A DNA stretch of 64,000 nt from SZUA-309 sp965230005 (GTDB lineage: Bacteria; Pseudomonadota; Gammaproteobacteria; Pseudomonadales; Azotimanducaceae), in NCBI GenBank assembly GCA_965230005.1, contig OZ245934.1, forward strand, positions 2,232,001 to 2,296,000, in the 5' to 3' direction. The first letter of the stretch is position 1. Each line of letters opens with the position of its first letter. A program made the position numbers and the translations under genes. The notes under the pieces are model-generated. The model had not been told where the DNA came from. It worked only from the letters and a program-made list of their open reading frames with translations, and made no database searches. This document shows, in pieces, positions 26,705 to 35,497 of this stretch.

Positions 26705-27567
26705 CCACCTGCCTCACGAGGCTTGATGTGCCCCGCCGTGGGGGTCGCGAAGTGGGTGCCGATGATGAGCACGTCCGATTCCGAGAACTGCTCGAGCAGC
26801 CGCTCCCGAGTCGCCTGCCCTGCCGCCTGGTCGTAGTCCGCTGAAGAGCACCAGTCCACCCGCGTCATCTGACAGGGGTGGTGAAAACAGTCGCCCGTAA
26901 TCAGCGCTTCGGCGCCGTCGGAGCGGATGGCGATACTCACGTGCCCCGGCGTATGACCCGGCGTCGGCGTCAGCGAAACCTCGGGGCAGACCTGGTGCTC
27001 CCAGTCGATGAGGTCGACGAGTCCGGCCTCAACGACCGGGCGTACGGAATCCGCCATCACGCCGTCGTTGAGATCGTCCGGCTCCTCGGCATCCCAGTAC
27101 TCGAACTCCGGCTGGGCCAGCAGATAGCGGGCGTTCGGGAAAGTCGGCACCCATTCTCCATCGACGAGCATGGTGTTCCAGCCAACGTGATCGACGTGCA
27201 GATGGGTACAGAGCACCGTGTCGATGCTCTCCCGGGGATAGCCCGCTGTTTCGAGATCGGCAAGAAACGACGTCTGCAGGTTCGACCAGTTCGGTATGGA
27301 GCGCTGTTTATCGTTTCCGATACAGGTGTCGACCACGATTCGCCGGTCGCCCGTGTCCACCACCAGGGCGTGAATGCTCATGATCAGATTACCCTCCGCA
27401 TCCATGAAATGCGGCTGCATCCAGTCGAAGGGCAGGCAGGCTTCGCGGGTCGCGTCCGGCAGGATGAATCGGGATCCACCGGCGACTTCCATCTCCACAA
27501 TCCGCGTTATCTTCACGGATCCCACCTGCCACTGCTGGCCTCGCTCCAGTGCTGTTGCCGTCGCCAT
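26683..27567 (-). CDS. Metallo-beta-lactamase-fold hydrolase (lactonase-like)
   Basis: MBL-fold protein of 294 aa. The signature is TVLCTHLHVDHVGWNTMLVDG near residue 112; PTPGHTPGHVSIAI near residue 203 and ALITGDCFHHPCQ near residue 222 add further metal ligands, and IGTHFATPTAGHI closes the site. The arrangement resembles quorum-sensing lactonase or pesticide-degrading members of the family. It converges on the small membrane protein and diverges from the acyl-CoA synthetase gene. A GAGGAACGAGA sequence upstream of ATG 27567 serves as ribosome-binding site. The lactonase suggestion is only similarity of pattern. Confidence 0.83.
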   Translation of the reverse strand: MATATALERGQQWQVGSVKITRIVEMEVAGGSRFILPDATREACLPFDWMQPHFMDAEGNLIMSIHALVVDTGDRRIVVDTCIGNDKQRSIPNWSNLQTSFLADLETAGYPRESIDTVLCTHLHVDHVGWNTMLVDGEWVPTFPNARYLLAQPEFEYWDAEEPDDLNDGVMADSVRPVVEAGLVDLIDWEHQVCPEVSLTPTPGHTPGHVSIAIRSDGAEALITGDCFHHPCQMTRVDWCSSADYDQAAGQATRERLLEQFSESDVLIIGTHFATPTAGHIKPREAGGYWLDVG

Positions 27568-27724
27568 TGTTCTCGTTCCTCCTGATACCCCGGTATTGCG
27601 CGCGTTTCAGGCCTCCGCAGCGCCAGAAAAGCCCGAAATCATCGAACCGGGAGCATGGCACAAGGCGCTTGAAGGGGCGAATGGGCCCCGCTATGTTGGC
27701 GAGCCCTGCCTCGAGAGACTTGCC

Positions 27725-29533
27725 ATGGGAATCATCGACACCGTCCGGACTCTGACAAACGTGCCCACCCTGCTCGCCCTGAAGAAAGGCATGGTGCCGC
27801 GGCCGCTCGACGACGTGGACAGTTTCGGCCTGCAGGTGGAAAGGAACGCTGAAGCTTTCCCGGATCGCACTGCCATTCTCTTCGAAGGCAAGGAAATCAC
27901 CTGGGCGGACTTCAACGCCCTGGCCAATCGCTTCGCCAACACGCTCACCGAACAGGGTCTGAGTCGCGGCGACACGGCCAGCGTGGTCATGGAAAACCGC
28001 ATCGAGTTCCTCGCGACGATTGTGGCACTGAACAAGATCGGCGCCGTAGGCGCGCTCATCAACACGAACCTCCGGGGCCGGCAGCTGAAACACTGCATCA
28101 CGGTCACGGATTCGAAGAAGTGCATTTTCGGCGAAGAGCTGTCCGGCGCGCTGCAGGAAGTGAAGGCCGAATTGCCGCTCAAAGAAGGCAGCGACTATGT
28201 CTTCGTCCCGGACCAGGGGGACACCCCCGCCCCCAACTGGGCAAGCGATCTCATGGCCGACTCCCGGGAAGCCTCGGAGCGGAATCCCGCCGTTTCCAGT
28301 GAACTGACGCTCGGCGAGAACGCGCTTTTCATCTACACCTCCGGCACCACGGGGCTGCCCAAGGCGGCCGTCATGTCCAACCGACGCTACCTGCAGAGCG
28401 CCACGCTGGCACACAAGGCTCTCTATCGCTGCACGGAGCAGGATCGCTTCTACATCTGCCTACCCCTGTACCACGGCACTGGCCTTATGATCGGCGCCGG
28501 CCCGGCGATTTCTTCCGGCGCCAGCATGTTCATCCGCCGCAAGTTCTCGGCAAGCAACTTTCTGCCGGAAGTGCGCGAGTACAACACGAACCTGCTGGTC
28601 TACATCGGCGAGCTGTGCCGCTATCTCATGAACACCCCGGAAAAGCCGGACGACGCCGACAATCCTCTGACGACCATGACGGGCAACGGCATGCGCCCGG
28701 ACGTCTGGCTCGACTTCAAAAAGCGCTTCGGGATCAAGCGGGTGAGCGAGTTCTATGGCGCCAGCGAGGGCAACGTCGCGTTCGCCAACCTGTTGAACAA
28801 GGACTGCACCGTCGGCATGACCTCGGCCAGAGTGGCTCTGGTGAAGTACGACGTGGACGCCGACGAAATGGTCAAGACCGCCGACGGCCGCTGCATCGAA
28901 GTGGAGGCCGGCGAGCCGGGACTGCTCCTCGGCCACATCAATCCCGAGGCCGTCTTCGAAGGCTATACGGACCCTGAGGCCACGGAGAAGAAAATCGTTC
29001 GTGACGTGCTCGAGCCTGGCGATGCCTGGTTCAACTCCGGCGATCTGATGCGCACCGTCGATGTGGGCTACACGCTCGGCTATGACCACTTCCAGTTCGT
29101 GGACCGCATCGGCGACACCTTCCGCTGGAAGTCGGAAAACGTCTCCACGAACGAAGTCGGCGAAATCATCAACGGCTTCGACCAGATCCGCTTCTGCAAC
29201 GTATACGGGGTGGAAGTCCCCGGCGCCGACGGCCGCGCCGGCATGGCGGCAATCACCCTGAACGACGACGTCGACACCCTGGACCTCAACGCCTTCTCCG
29301 CCTACGTCGCAGAACAGCTGCCAGCCTACGCCAGGCCGGTGTTTCTGCGGATTCAGGGAGACATCGACGTGACCGGCACCTTCAAGATGGTGAAGGGCGA
29401 TCTCCGCAAGCAGGGCTACGATCTCGAGCAGATCGACGATCCCGTGTTCGTCATGAAGCCGGGGGCAACGGTCTACGAAACCCTGGATAAGGATTTCGCG
29501 GCAACCATCGCGAGCGGCAGCGCCGGCTACTGA
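27725..29533 (+). CDS. Long-chain acyl-CoA synthetase (FadD6/FATP type)
   Basis: AMP-forming acyl-CoA synthetase, 602 aa, of the very-long-chain/fatty-acid-transport-protein subgroup. Seen: the P-loop-like IYTSGTTGLPKAAVMSNRRY near residue 203, ICLPLYHGTGLMIGAG near residue 245, FYGASEGNVAFANLL near residue 343 (A5 motif), and FNSGDLMRTVDVGY followed by FVDRIGDTFRWKSENVSTNEVG near residue 460 (A7-A8). The protein activates fatty or other hydrophobic carboxylic acids with CoA at the membrane. The ATG at 27725 gives the family N-terminus MGIIDTVRTLTNVP. It is divergent from the MBL gene. Confidence 0.9.
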   Translation: MGIIDTVRTLTNVPTLLALKKGMVPRPLDDVDSFGLQVERNAEAFPDRTAILFEGKEITWADFNALANRFANTLTEQGLSRGDTASVVMENRIEFLATIVALNKIGAVGALINTNLRGRQLKHCITVTDSKKCIFGEELSGALQEVKAELPLKEGSDYVFVPDQGDTPAPNWASDLMADSREASERNPAVSSELTLGENALFIYTSGTTGLPKAAVMSNRRYLQSATLAHKALYRCTEQDRFYICLPLYHGTGLMIGAGPAISSGASMFIRRKFSASNFLPEVREYNTNLLVYIGELCRYLMNTPEKPDDADNPLTTMTGNGMRPDVWLDFKKRFGIKRVSEFYGASEGNVAFANLLNKDCTVGMTSARVALVKYDVDADEMVKTADGRCIEVEAGEPGLLLGHINPEAVFEGYTDPEATEKKIVRDVLEPGDAWFNSGDLMRTVDVGYTLGYDHFQFVDRIGDTFRWKSENVSTNEVGEIINGFDQIRFCNVYGVEVPGADGRAGMAAITLNDDVDTLDLNAFSAYVAEQLPAYARPVFLRIQGDIDVTGTFKMVKGDLRKQGYDLEQIDDPVFVMKPGATVYETLDKDFAATIASGSAGY

Positions 29534-29570
29534 CAAAAACCGTGCAGAGCCGCCAACGCTTCCGAATCAG

Positions 29571-30412
29571 ATGAATCGCCGGAGCTCCTGGAAGCTCTTT
29601 CGACGACGGCTCAAACTGTCCATCAAAGCAGCAACCGGCAAAACCTTACACCCAGCAAAGTGGGTGTTCGTCATCGGCTGCTATAACTCCGGTACCAGCC
29701 TTCTCACCAGGCTTCTCGAAGCGCACCCTGCTGTTAACGGTCTACCTCGTGAGGGCGTTGAGTTGACGGATGCTCTAAGACGACCAGAACTGGCTGGCTG
29801 GCCAAGAATGTGGTCACAGTGCGAAAGCTGGATGAACCTCAGTCCCGAAGAAGCCGGGCCCAAACGGGCTGAACGCATAAGAAGCAGTGGTCCCACCATG
29901 TGGATGATTCCGGGATCATCGTCGAGAAGTCGGTTGCGGATATCACACGCCTGGAGTTTCTGGCGGCTCACTTCGAGCCTGCCTATTTCATCCATATCGT
30001 CAGGAACGGATACGCGGTCAGTGAAGGCATCATGCGTCGGTCGAACCCCAGGCGATGGGGCCGCCACGAATTCGGCGATTCGTATCCGGCCGGCCTTTGC
30101 GCAGACCAGTGGCAACGCTCCTACGAACGCTTTCGCGAGAGCCGTGATGGCTTGAAGAACGTGCTCGAGCTCACCTACGAATCGTTCACGGAGCACCCGG
30201 CAGGTGCACTGTCTGCGGTTGCCGAGTTTCTTGAGATAGACGCCTTCGATCCCAGCCTGCTGGCACAGGAATGGTCCTTTCGAGAGATCACCTCGAAGAT
30301 TACCAACATGAATGCGCGTTCGATCGAGCGGTTATCGATCTCGGAGAAAAAAGCCATCGACGCGGCAGCCGGAGCACTGCTTTCGGAACTCGGCTACCGG
30401 AAAACACCATGA
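29571..30412 (+). pseudogene. Sulfotransferase-family gene with a one-base frameshift
   Basis: The first part (from ATG 29571) carries the PAPS 5'-phosphosulfate loop WVFVIGCYNSGTSLLTRLLE near residue 30. The frame shifts at about 29877-29880. From there the second frame continues a normal sulfotransferase: KKQWSHHVDDSGIIVEKS, FLAAHFEPAYFIHIVRNGYA with the 3'-phosphate-binding R, and a C-terminal helix region to 30412. Joining them needs one extra base, most simply an A in the run at 29877-29883 (ATAAG for ATAAAG), giving a protein of about 280 aa. It may be an inactivated gene or an assembly error. The 3' end overlaps the deacetylase start (ATGA), which suggests the intact protein was coupled to it. 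Confidence 0.8.
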
Positions 30413-31203
30413 GTGTCGCTGTCGCTGTGTTGGCGCTGACGGTTATCGCGCTCCTGGTGATCTCTTATCGATATCCGTGGTGGAGGCCAGGTCTCTCCCT
30501 GACGCACCCCAGGATCCTCTGCTATCACATGATCGCCGATCGGCCGAAAGAGGCACGCGCGCCGCGCCTGGCCGTTTCTCCCCGTCGCTTCGAACGTCAG
30601 ATTCGTTATCTCCTCCGGAACGGTTGGCAGTTCGTGACCATGAGCGAGTTGCTGGACAATCCTCTCTCAGCAAAAACCGTGGCACTGACATTCGATGACG
30701 GCTATCGGGACAACCTGATCGAAGTGGCGCCGATTCTTAAACGTTATGGTGTCTGTGCGACGGTTTATGTGATCGCAGAGCGGTCCCAACCTCTCTCCGG
30801 CGGCGGCTACGAGGATGGTCGACCATTTGCACCACTTATGACCGATATGGAGCTCAGGAGACTCACCGAGACCGGCACCTTCGAGATCGGCTCCCATACG
30901 ATGTCGCATCGGGATCTGACCGCAGTAGATGACACGGTTGCTCTCGCGGAGCTGACTGAAAGCAGAGCCGCTCTCGAGGCCTTAACCGGAGCCGCGGTGC
31001 GGGGGTTCGCCTACCCTTACGGCGCTTTTGAAGAGCGACTGGTGTCGCTGGTCGAGCAAGCCGGCTACGAACATGCGGTGCGGGGAGTAGGATTGAACGG
31101 AAATCTGGACGAAGACCGCTATCGTCTTGCCCGGCTACGCATCTCCGGTAAAGACAGCTTTCTGAACTTCGTCATGAAGATAGAAAAGGGTCGAAAACGC
31201 TGA
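30409..31203 (+). CDS. Polysaccharide deacetylase
   Basis: Carbohydrate esterase family 4 (NodB-like) protein, 264 aa. Residues 3-21 form a membrane anchor (AVAVLALTVIALLVISY). The catalytic segment LTFDDGYRDN near residue 95 has the conserved aspartate pair, SHTMSHRDLT near residue 164 supplies the two metal-binding histidines, and GFAYPYGAFEERL near residue 199 is the third motif (RxxxY/PYG). It removes acetyl groups from an amino sugar polymer at the cell surface. It starts in the stop codon of the sulfotransferase gene, so the pair may modify the same exported glycan. Length is close to the family norm. Confidence 0.88.
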   Translation: MSVAVAVLALTVIALLVISYRYPWWRPGLSLTHPRILCYHMIADRPKEARAPRLAVSPRRFERQIRYLLRNGWQFVTMSELLDNPLSAKTVALTFDDGYRDNLIEVAPILKRYGVCATVYVIAERSQPLSGGGYEDGRPFAPLMTDMELRRLTETGTFEIGSHTMSHRDLTAVDDTVALAELTESRAALEALTGAAVRGFAYPYGAFEERLVSLVEQAGYEHAVRGVGLNGNLDEDRYRLARLRISGKDSFLNFVMKIEKGRKR

Positions 31204-31218
31204 TTCAAACCGCCAGGC

Positions 31219-31848
31219 ATGCCTAAGCCAGCCGACAGAAAAACACCTGCCGCGGCTGAGATCACCCGCTTCAGGGATCAACCACCACCGTCAGGGCTCA
31301 GCCCCTGGGTGGATGGCGCGCCCGGCCCTGAGACGATCGCCATCGTGCCGAGCGATCCGGCCTGGCCGGAACAATTCGAGTTCCTCGCCCAGCAGGTTCG
31401 CGATGCACTCGGCGAACTCGCTCTGGAAGTGGAGCACGTCGGCTCGACTTCAGTCCCCGGGCTGCCCGCCAAGCCGATCATCGACATCGACCTGATCGTG
31501 CCGGATTCGCGCGACGAACGTGCCTGGCTGCCGCCGCTCGAGGCTGAGGGATTCACTCTGAAGATCCGTGAGCCCTGGTGGTACGAACACCGCTGCCTGC
31601 GCTTCGACGCGCCGCGCTGCAACCTCCACGTCTTCTCACCCGATTGCCCGGAAGCCGCGCGGCACAAAACCTTTCGCGACTGGCTCCGGGAGAACCCGAC
31701 GGATCTGGCGCTCTATCACCGCGCAAAGGTCGCTGCCGCCGAGGCCGCCAACGACAACCGCGAACGGGTCGAGGACTACAACGCCCGGAAACAGGCTGTC
31801 ATTCGAAGCATCTATCGTCGCGCCTTCGAGGCTGCAGGGTTGCTTTAG
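31219..31848 (+). CDS. GrpB family nucleotidyltransferase-like protein
   Basis: A 209-aa member of the UPF0157/GrpB family, related to the nucleotidyltransferase superfamily. The core runs from IAIVPSDPAWPEQFEFLAQQ near residue 36, through VEHVGSTSVPGLPAKPIIDIDLIV near residue 73 (the GST..P..(D)iD motif), to HVFSPDCPEAARHKTFRDWLRENP near residue 137 and a long C-terminal helix. Some fusions of this family carry dephospho-CoA kinase; here it stands alone. It lies 15 bp after the deacetylase gene. Function not established. Confidence 0.85.
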   Translation: MPKPADRKTPAAAEITRFRDQPPPSGLSPWVDGAPGPETIAIVPSDPAWPEQFEFLAQQVRDALGELALEVEHVGSTSVPGLPAKPIIDIDLIVPDSRDERAWLPPLEAEGFTLKIREPWWYEHRCLRFDAPRCNLHVFSPDCPEAARHKTFRDWLRENPTDLALYHRAKVAAAEAANDNRERVEDYNARKQAVIRSIYRRAFEAAGLL

Positions 31849-31887
31849 CAGGTAGCCTGAGGACGCGGCTCCGCCTGCCGCGAGAAC

Positions 31888-33255
31888 TCAGTCAGCAAAA
31901 ATCCGCGACGCCCAGAGCGCCAGCCCCTGGGTCACGCTGGTGAAGTGCTCCGAATCCATGAGCGGCAGGTCGCCGCAGATTCTGGTGAGATGCTCTCGTA
32001 CCACACGCGAAAGTGCCATCCCTCCGGTCAGGTAAACCGCATCGGGCGCCACGCTCGCCTGTGCTCGCACCTCACTGATGAGACCATCGAGGTGTTCGAG
32101 GAGGCGCTCGGACGCACGACGGAGGTCTTCCCGCGTGCAGGACGGTCTCAAACCGGCTTCGATGAAGTCGAGATCCACCGTTGTCGTGTCCTCACTCGAA
32201 AGCGCGATCTTGCCGAGTTCCGCCTGCCGGAGCAGGCGATAGCTGCCCCGCTCTTCCCGCAGCGTGACCAGTCGTCGGAATCGCTCGGGGTGCTCCGCAT
32301 CGCGCAGCAGTTCCTCGAAGCGTTCTTCATTGGCGCGGCCATAGAATCGCTGCTGGGCATTCACGTCGTTGGTGCTCACGGCGTCGACGAAATAGCCGTT
32401 CGCCAGGGGCAGGCCCGAAAGCAGTTTGTCGCCCATGCCGAAGGCCGGCATGCAGGCTTTCAGAGCCAGCATCTGATCGTAATCATTACCCCCGAGACGT
32501 TCGCCGCTGTGACCGAGCACGTCGTCGTCACGGTTGCGCGCATTCATGCGATCAGGGCCTACGGCCACGAAAGAGCAGTCCGTGGTCCCGCCGCCGATGT
32601 CGATGACCAGAACACGCTGAGACTCGTTCAGCGACCGCTCGTAATCGAAAGCTGCCGCCATGGGCTCAAAGAGAAAGGCCGTTTCTTCGAAACCTGCCTC
32701 CCGGGCGGCGGCCACGAGCATGAGCAGCGCCTGCTGATTCTCCGCCGCACCTCCCGCACCCTGGAAGTTCACCGGTCGGCCGATCACGACCCGCTCCACC
32801 GACGTCCCGGCCGCCGCATCCGCCGCCTGTTTCACGTTGGCCATCATGGCCGCGACGATGGAGATAAAGCGTTCCTTCACGGCTTCCGGAAGGCCCGGCG
32901 CCCCGAGAAAGCTCTTCGGACTCTTCACGAAGAAGCCTTCCGTCGGATCGCGCAGGTAGGCATCGAGCGCCACCTGACCGAAGGAGAGATTCCTGAACGA
33001 CTGGCTCGCCATGTCGAGGACGGCATCGTCGCCGAGCTCGAGTTCGAAATCGGCTTTGGGGGCATACAGGGTGGAGGCGATGAGCGGCTCACCGTCCTCC
33101 AGAGGCACCATGCGGATCGGGGGCCGTGCCTGGACATCGCTCACCGCGACGAGGCCGATGGCACAGTGCGAGGTCCCGTAGTCGAAACCGGCAACGGTCG
33201 TGGGTGCGCGCAGTGTAGCGCGCGATTTCCTGATGGCAAGTACCCGGGTCGGCAA
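31888..33255 (-). CDS. yegD: Hsp70-family protein YegD
   Basis: Actin-fold ATPase of the Hsp70 superfamily, 455 aa, closely following the YegD pattern. It has the phosphate-1 loop FDYGTSHCAIGLV near residue 24, FVKSPKSFLGAPG near residue 107, VVIGRPVNFQGAGG near residue 157, VLVIDIGGGTTDCSFVAVGP near residue 226 (phosphate 2), LGHSGERLGGNDYD, and AVYLTGGMALSRVV near residue 411 (adenosine motif). It lacks the substrate-binding domain of DnaK, as does E. coli YegD. The start shown is TTG at 33255 with no clear ribosome-binding site; a later start near residue 20 is possible. Function is unproven, perhaps a specialised chaperone. Confidence 0.88.
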   Translation of the reverse strand: MPTRVLAIRKSRATLRAPTTVAGFDYGTSHCAIGLVAVSDVQARPPIRMVPLEDGEPLIASTLYAPKADFELELGDDAVLDMASQSFRNLSFGQVALDAYLRDPTEGFFVKSPKSFLGAPGLPEAVKERFISIVAAMMANVKQAADAAAGTSVERVVIGRPVNFQGAGGAAENQQALLMLVAAAREAGFEETAFLFEPMAAAFDYERSLNESQRVLVIDIGGGTTDCSFVAVGPDRMNARNRDDDVLGHSGERLGGNDYDQMLALKACMPAFGMGDKLLSGLPLANGYFVDAVSTNDVNAQQRFYGRANEERFEELLRDAEHPERFRRLVTLREERGSYRLLRQAELGKIALSSEDTTTVDLDFIEAGLRPSCTREDLRRASERLLEHLDGLISEVRAQASVAPDAVYLTGGMALSRVVREHLTRICGDLPLMDSEHFTSVTQGLALWASRIFAD

Positions 33256-33266
33256 GGGGCATGGAA

Positions 33267-33297
33267 GAACCCCGGAGCCCGTGCAGGCCCGGGGTTC
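33267..33297. other. Hairpin between yegD and the ASCH-domain gene
   Basis: GAACCCCGG at 33267-33275 pairs with CCGGGGTTC at 33289-33297, with a 13-nt loop that can add three inner pairs. It resembles a terminator stem but has no T-run on either strand, and no gene ends here. It lies in the 143-bp divergent gap, in the yegD leader, so it may affect yegD expression. Confidence 0.4.
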
Positions 33298-33397
33298 AGT
33301 TCGCTCGGCAGGGGGGACGGGAGGAGTGCCTTAGAGGCTTGGGACGCCGTCGCGAACTTGGTGCCATACTAGGTGGCGCAGGCTGAACGGAACCTGA

Positions 33398-33982
33398 ATG
33401 CTCTTCACGGCCAAGTTCAAGGATGGGATCCGTGCCGGACGGATAACGGTAACGTACCGGAACTGGAAGCGCCCGCAGGCGAAAGTCGGCGGACGCTACA
33501 ACCTGCATCCAGACGGGGTGATCGAGGTTACCGGGCTGAACAGAGTCGATCCGGCGGCGATAGAGGACCGCGACGCGCAGGCCGCCGGTTTCGATAACGC
33601 GGACGCCCTGCGCAACTTCCTGGGCACGAGCGACGACGTCTATGCGGTGCGCTTCAGCTATCAGGGCAGCGGGCGGGTCCGACAGCCGACGACGGCGACT
33701 GCAGCGGCGCAGGAACTCGCGACCCTCACAGATAAACTTCGTGCCATGGATCGACGGGCAGAAACACCCTGGACTCGACAGCTACTGGAGGCGATTGCCG
33801 GCCAGCCGGGCGTTCGTGCCGGTGATCTGGCACCGGCCTTCAGCTGGGAAACCCCACGCTTCAAGCAGCAGGTGAGAAAGCTGAAGGCGCTGGGACTGAC
33901 GATCTCGCTCGACACCGGCTACGAACTATCCGAGCGCGGCGAGCAGTTGAGGCAGCGCCTGCAGGAGACCTCCGACCAATGA
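33398..33982 (+). CDS. ASCH-like domain protein with C-terminal winged-helix region
   Basis: A 194-aa protein of two parts. Residues 1-90 look like an ASCH/PUA-type RNA-binding barrel: FTAKFKDGIRAGRITVTYRN, then KRPQAKVGGRYNLHPDGVIEVTG. Residues 110-190 look like a winged helix: LLEAIAGQPGVRAGDLAPAF, FKQQVRKLKALGLTISLDTG and YELSERGEQLRQRL. A linker rich in A/T/Q separates them. The 3' end overlaps the HAD phosphatase gene by 4 bp (ATGA). The function is unknown; ASCH domains usually bind RNA or modified nucleobases. The assignment rests on pattern, not a search. Confidence 0.6.
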   Translation: MLFTAKFKDGIRAGRITVTYRNWKRPQAKVGGRYNLHPDGVIEVTGLNRVDPAAIEDRDAQAAGFDNADALRNFLGTSDDVYAVRFSYQGSGRVRQPTTATAAAQELATLTDKLRAMDRRAETPWTRQLLEAIAGQPGVRAGDLAPAFSWETPRFKQQVRKLKALGLTISLDTGYELSERGEQLRQRLQETSDQ

Positions 33983-34575
33983 TAGACGCCATTCTCTTCG
34001 ACCTCGGCAACGTCGTCATGGAGATCGACTTCCGACGCACCTTCAAACGCTGGGCAGAGGCGTCCGGGCATGCGGAAGACCACTTCCACGCCCACTGGTC
34101 CGAGGACGAGGCCTACCGCGCTCACGAAGTCGGCGCCCTGTCCTTTTCCGACTACGCCGCGTCGCTGAGCGATCGGCTCGGCGTGACCATGAGCGAAACC
34201 CACTGGCGGGAGGGCTGGAATGACCTCTTCGTCGGCGCTTACGAAGGCGTACAGGCGCGTCTGGAAGGCTTACAGGGCAGGATTGGCCTCTATGCATTCA
34301 CCAACACCAACGCCACCCACGAGCAGGAATGGCGCACGCGCTTCGACCACGAAATGCGTCACTTCGAAACCATCTACGTGTCCTCCACGATCGGTATGCG
34401 CAAGCCCGATGAGGCCGCCTTTCACTGGGTAGCCGGCGACATGCAGCTCGATCCGGCGCGCATCCTGTTCCTGGACGACAACCCGGCTAACGTTGCCGGT
34501 GCCCAACGCGCCGGCATGCAGACGGCTCTCATTCGCAGCGAGGCCGACGTGCTCGACGCGCTGAAGGACTTCTGA
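33979..34575 (+). CDS. HAD-superfamily phosphatase (YihX-like)
   Basis: HAD-IA hydrolase of 198 aa. Motif I is FDLGNVVMEIDF at residue 6, the DxG-type variant of DxDxT found in YihX-like sugar phosphatases. Motif II is YAFTNTNATHEQEW near residue 105 (T/S in FTNTN), motif III is the lysine in IGMRKPDEAAF near residue 138, and motif IV is LFLDDNPANVAGAQRAGM near residue 163. It dephosphorylates a small cytosolic phosphate ester, probably a sugar phosphate. It is translationally coupled to the ASCH-like gene and converges on an LLM gene 6 bp away. Confidence 0.85.
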   Translation: MIDAILFDLGNVVMEIDFRRTFKRWAEASGHAEDHFHAHWSEDEAYRAHEVGALSFSDYAASLSDRLGVTMSETHWREGWNDLFVGAYEGVQARLEGLQGRIGLYAFTNTNATHEQEWRTRFDHEMRHFETIYVSSTIGMRKPDEAAFHWVAGDMQLDPARILFLDDNPANVAGAQRAGMQTALIRSEADVLDALKDF

Positions 34576-34581
34576 CCGCGC

Positions 34582-35454
34582 TCAGCCGTTAACCGCATGG
34601 GCGATGGCGGCGTAGTGGTCGAGCAGCGGCAGCACCGTATCCGCATCGGCCGGCGGCAGGCCGAAGATAAGGCGATTGAAGCCCATGTCGATGAGCTCGC
34701 GGACGCGACGCTCGTCCGGGCCGACGCCGAAGATGCTGAAATCGGGCTCACCCTCGCGCCCCGCTTCCGCCCAGGCCGCGCGCACGGCTTCAATACCTTC
34801 CACGTAGTCTACGGCGCCCTGAGCGGCCGCTCTCGCGGGATCCTGATGAATCGGGAACCAGCCGTCGCCATACTCGGCGATACGCTTCCAGGTCCAGCGA
34901 GAGGATGCGCCCAGGAGGATCTTCGGACCACCGGCCTGCACGGGCTTCGGCCAGGCCCAGAGCCCATCAAAATCGACGAATTCCCCATGGTACTCCGGCT
35001 CGTCCTCCGTCCAGATGGCGCGCATGGCGAGGATCCGTTCCCTGAGCACTTTCCAGCGGCTCTCGAAGGCGACGCCGTGATTGCCCATTTCTTCCGCGTT
35101 CCAGCCGGCACCCACCCCCAGAATGAGCCGGCCGTTGGAGATCGTATCGAGTGATGCCACCTGCTTGGCCATGAGGATTGGATCGCGCTCTGTGATGAGC
35201 GCGATGCCGGTGCCGACCTTGAGGCTGTTGGTCACCGCGGCCGCCGCCATGAGCGAGACCATGGGGTCATGGGTGCGCCAGTACTCTTCCGGGAGGTCAC
35301 CGCCACCCGGCCAGGGGCTCTGACGGCTGGCTGGAATGTGGGTGTGCTCGGGGAAGAACAGGCTCTCGAAGCCGCGCTCCTCAGCTGCACGGGCCAGCGG
35401 CACAGGCTGAATGGCCTTGTCCGTGGGAAACATGAGAACGCCGAAATCGGTCAT
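34582..35454 (-). CDS. LLM-class F420-dependent oxidoreductase
   Basis: Luciferase-like protein, 290 aa. The N-terminus DFGVLMFPTDKAIQPVPLARAAEERGFESLFFPEHTHIP is typical of the actinobacterial-style F420-linked LLM subgroup. SLDTISNGRLILGVGAGWNAEEMGNHG near residue 99 is the central family signature, and ILLGASSRWTWKRIAEYGDGW near residue 177 the cofactor-phosphate segment. The active-site region EHTHIPASR near residue 37 is kept. It is convergent with the HAD gene and follows the lytic transglycosylase on the same strand only after 43 bp in the opposite sense of expression order. Substrate unknown. Confidence 0.87.
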   Translation of the reverse strand: MTDFGVLMFPTDKAIQPVPLARAAEERGFESLFFPEHTHIPASRQSPWPGGGDLPEEYWRTHDPMVSLMAAAAVTNSLKVGTGIALITERDPILMAKQVASLDTISNGRLILGVGAGWNAEEMGNHGVAFESRWKVLRERILAMRAIWTEDEPEYHGEFVDFDGLWAWPKPVQAGGPKILLGASSRWTWKRIAEYGDGWFPIHQDPARAAAQGAVDYVEGIEAVRAAWAEAGREGEPDFSIFGVGPDERRVRELIDMGFNRLIFGLPPADADTVLPLLDHYAAIAHAVNG

Positions 35455-35497
35455 TTGAAATCCTCCCGCAAAGAGGCAGGATCATAGCGGGAGGTGC

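Noticed and set aside
33267..33297. Intrinsic terminator upstream of yegD
   Set aside because: Good stem but no T-run on either strand and no gene ending there; kept only as a hairpin.
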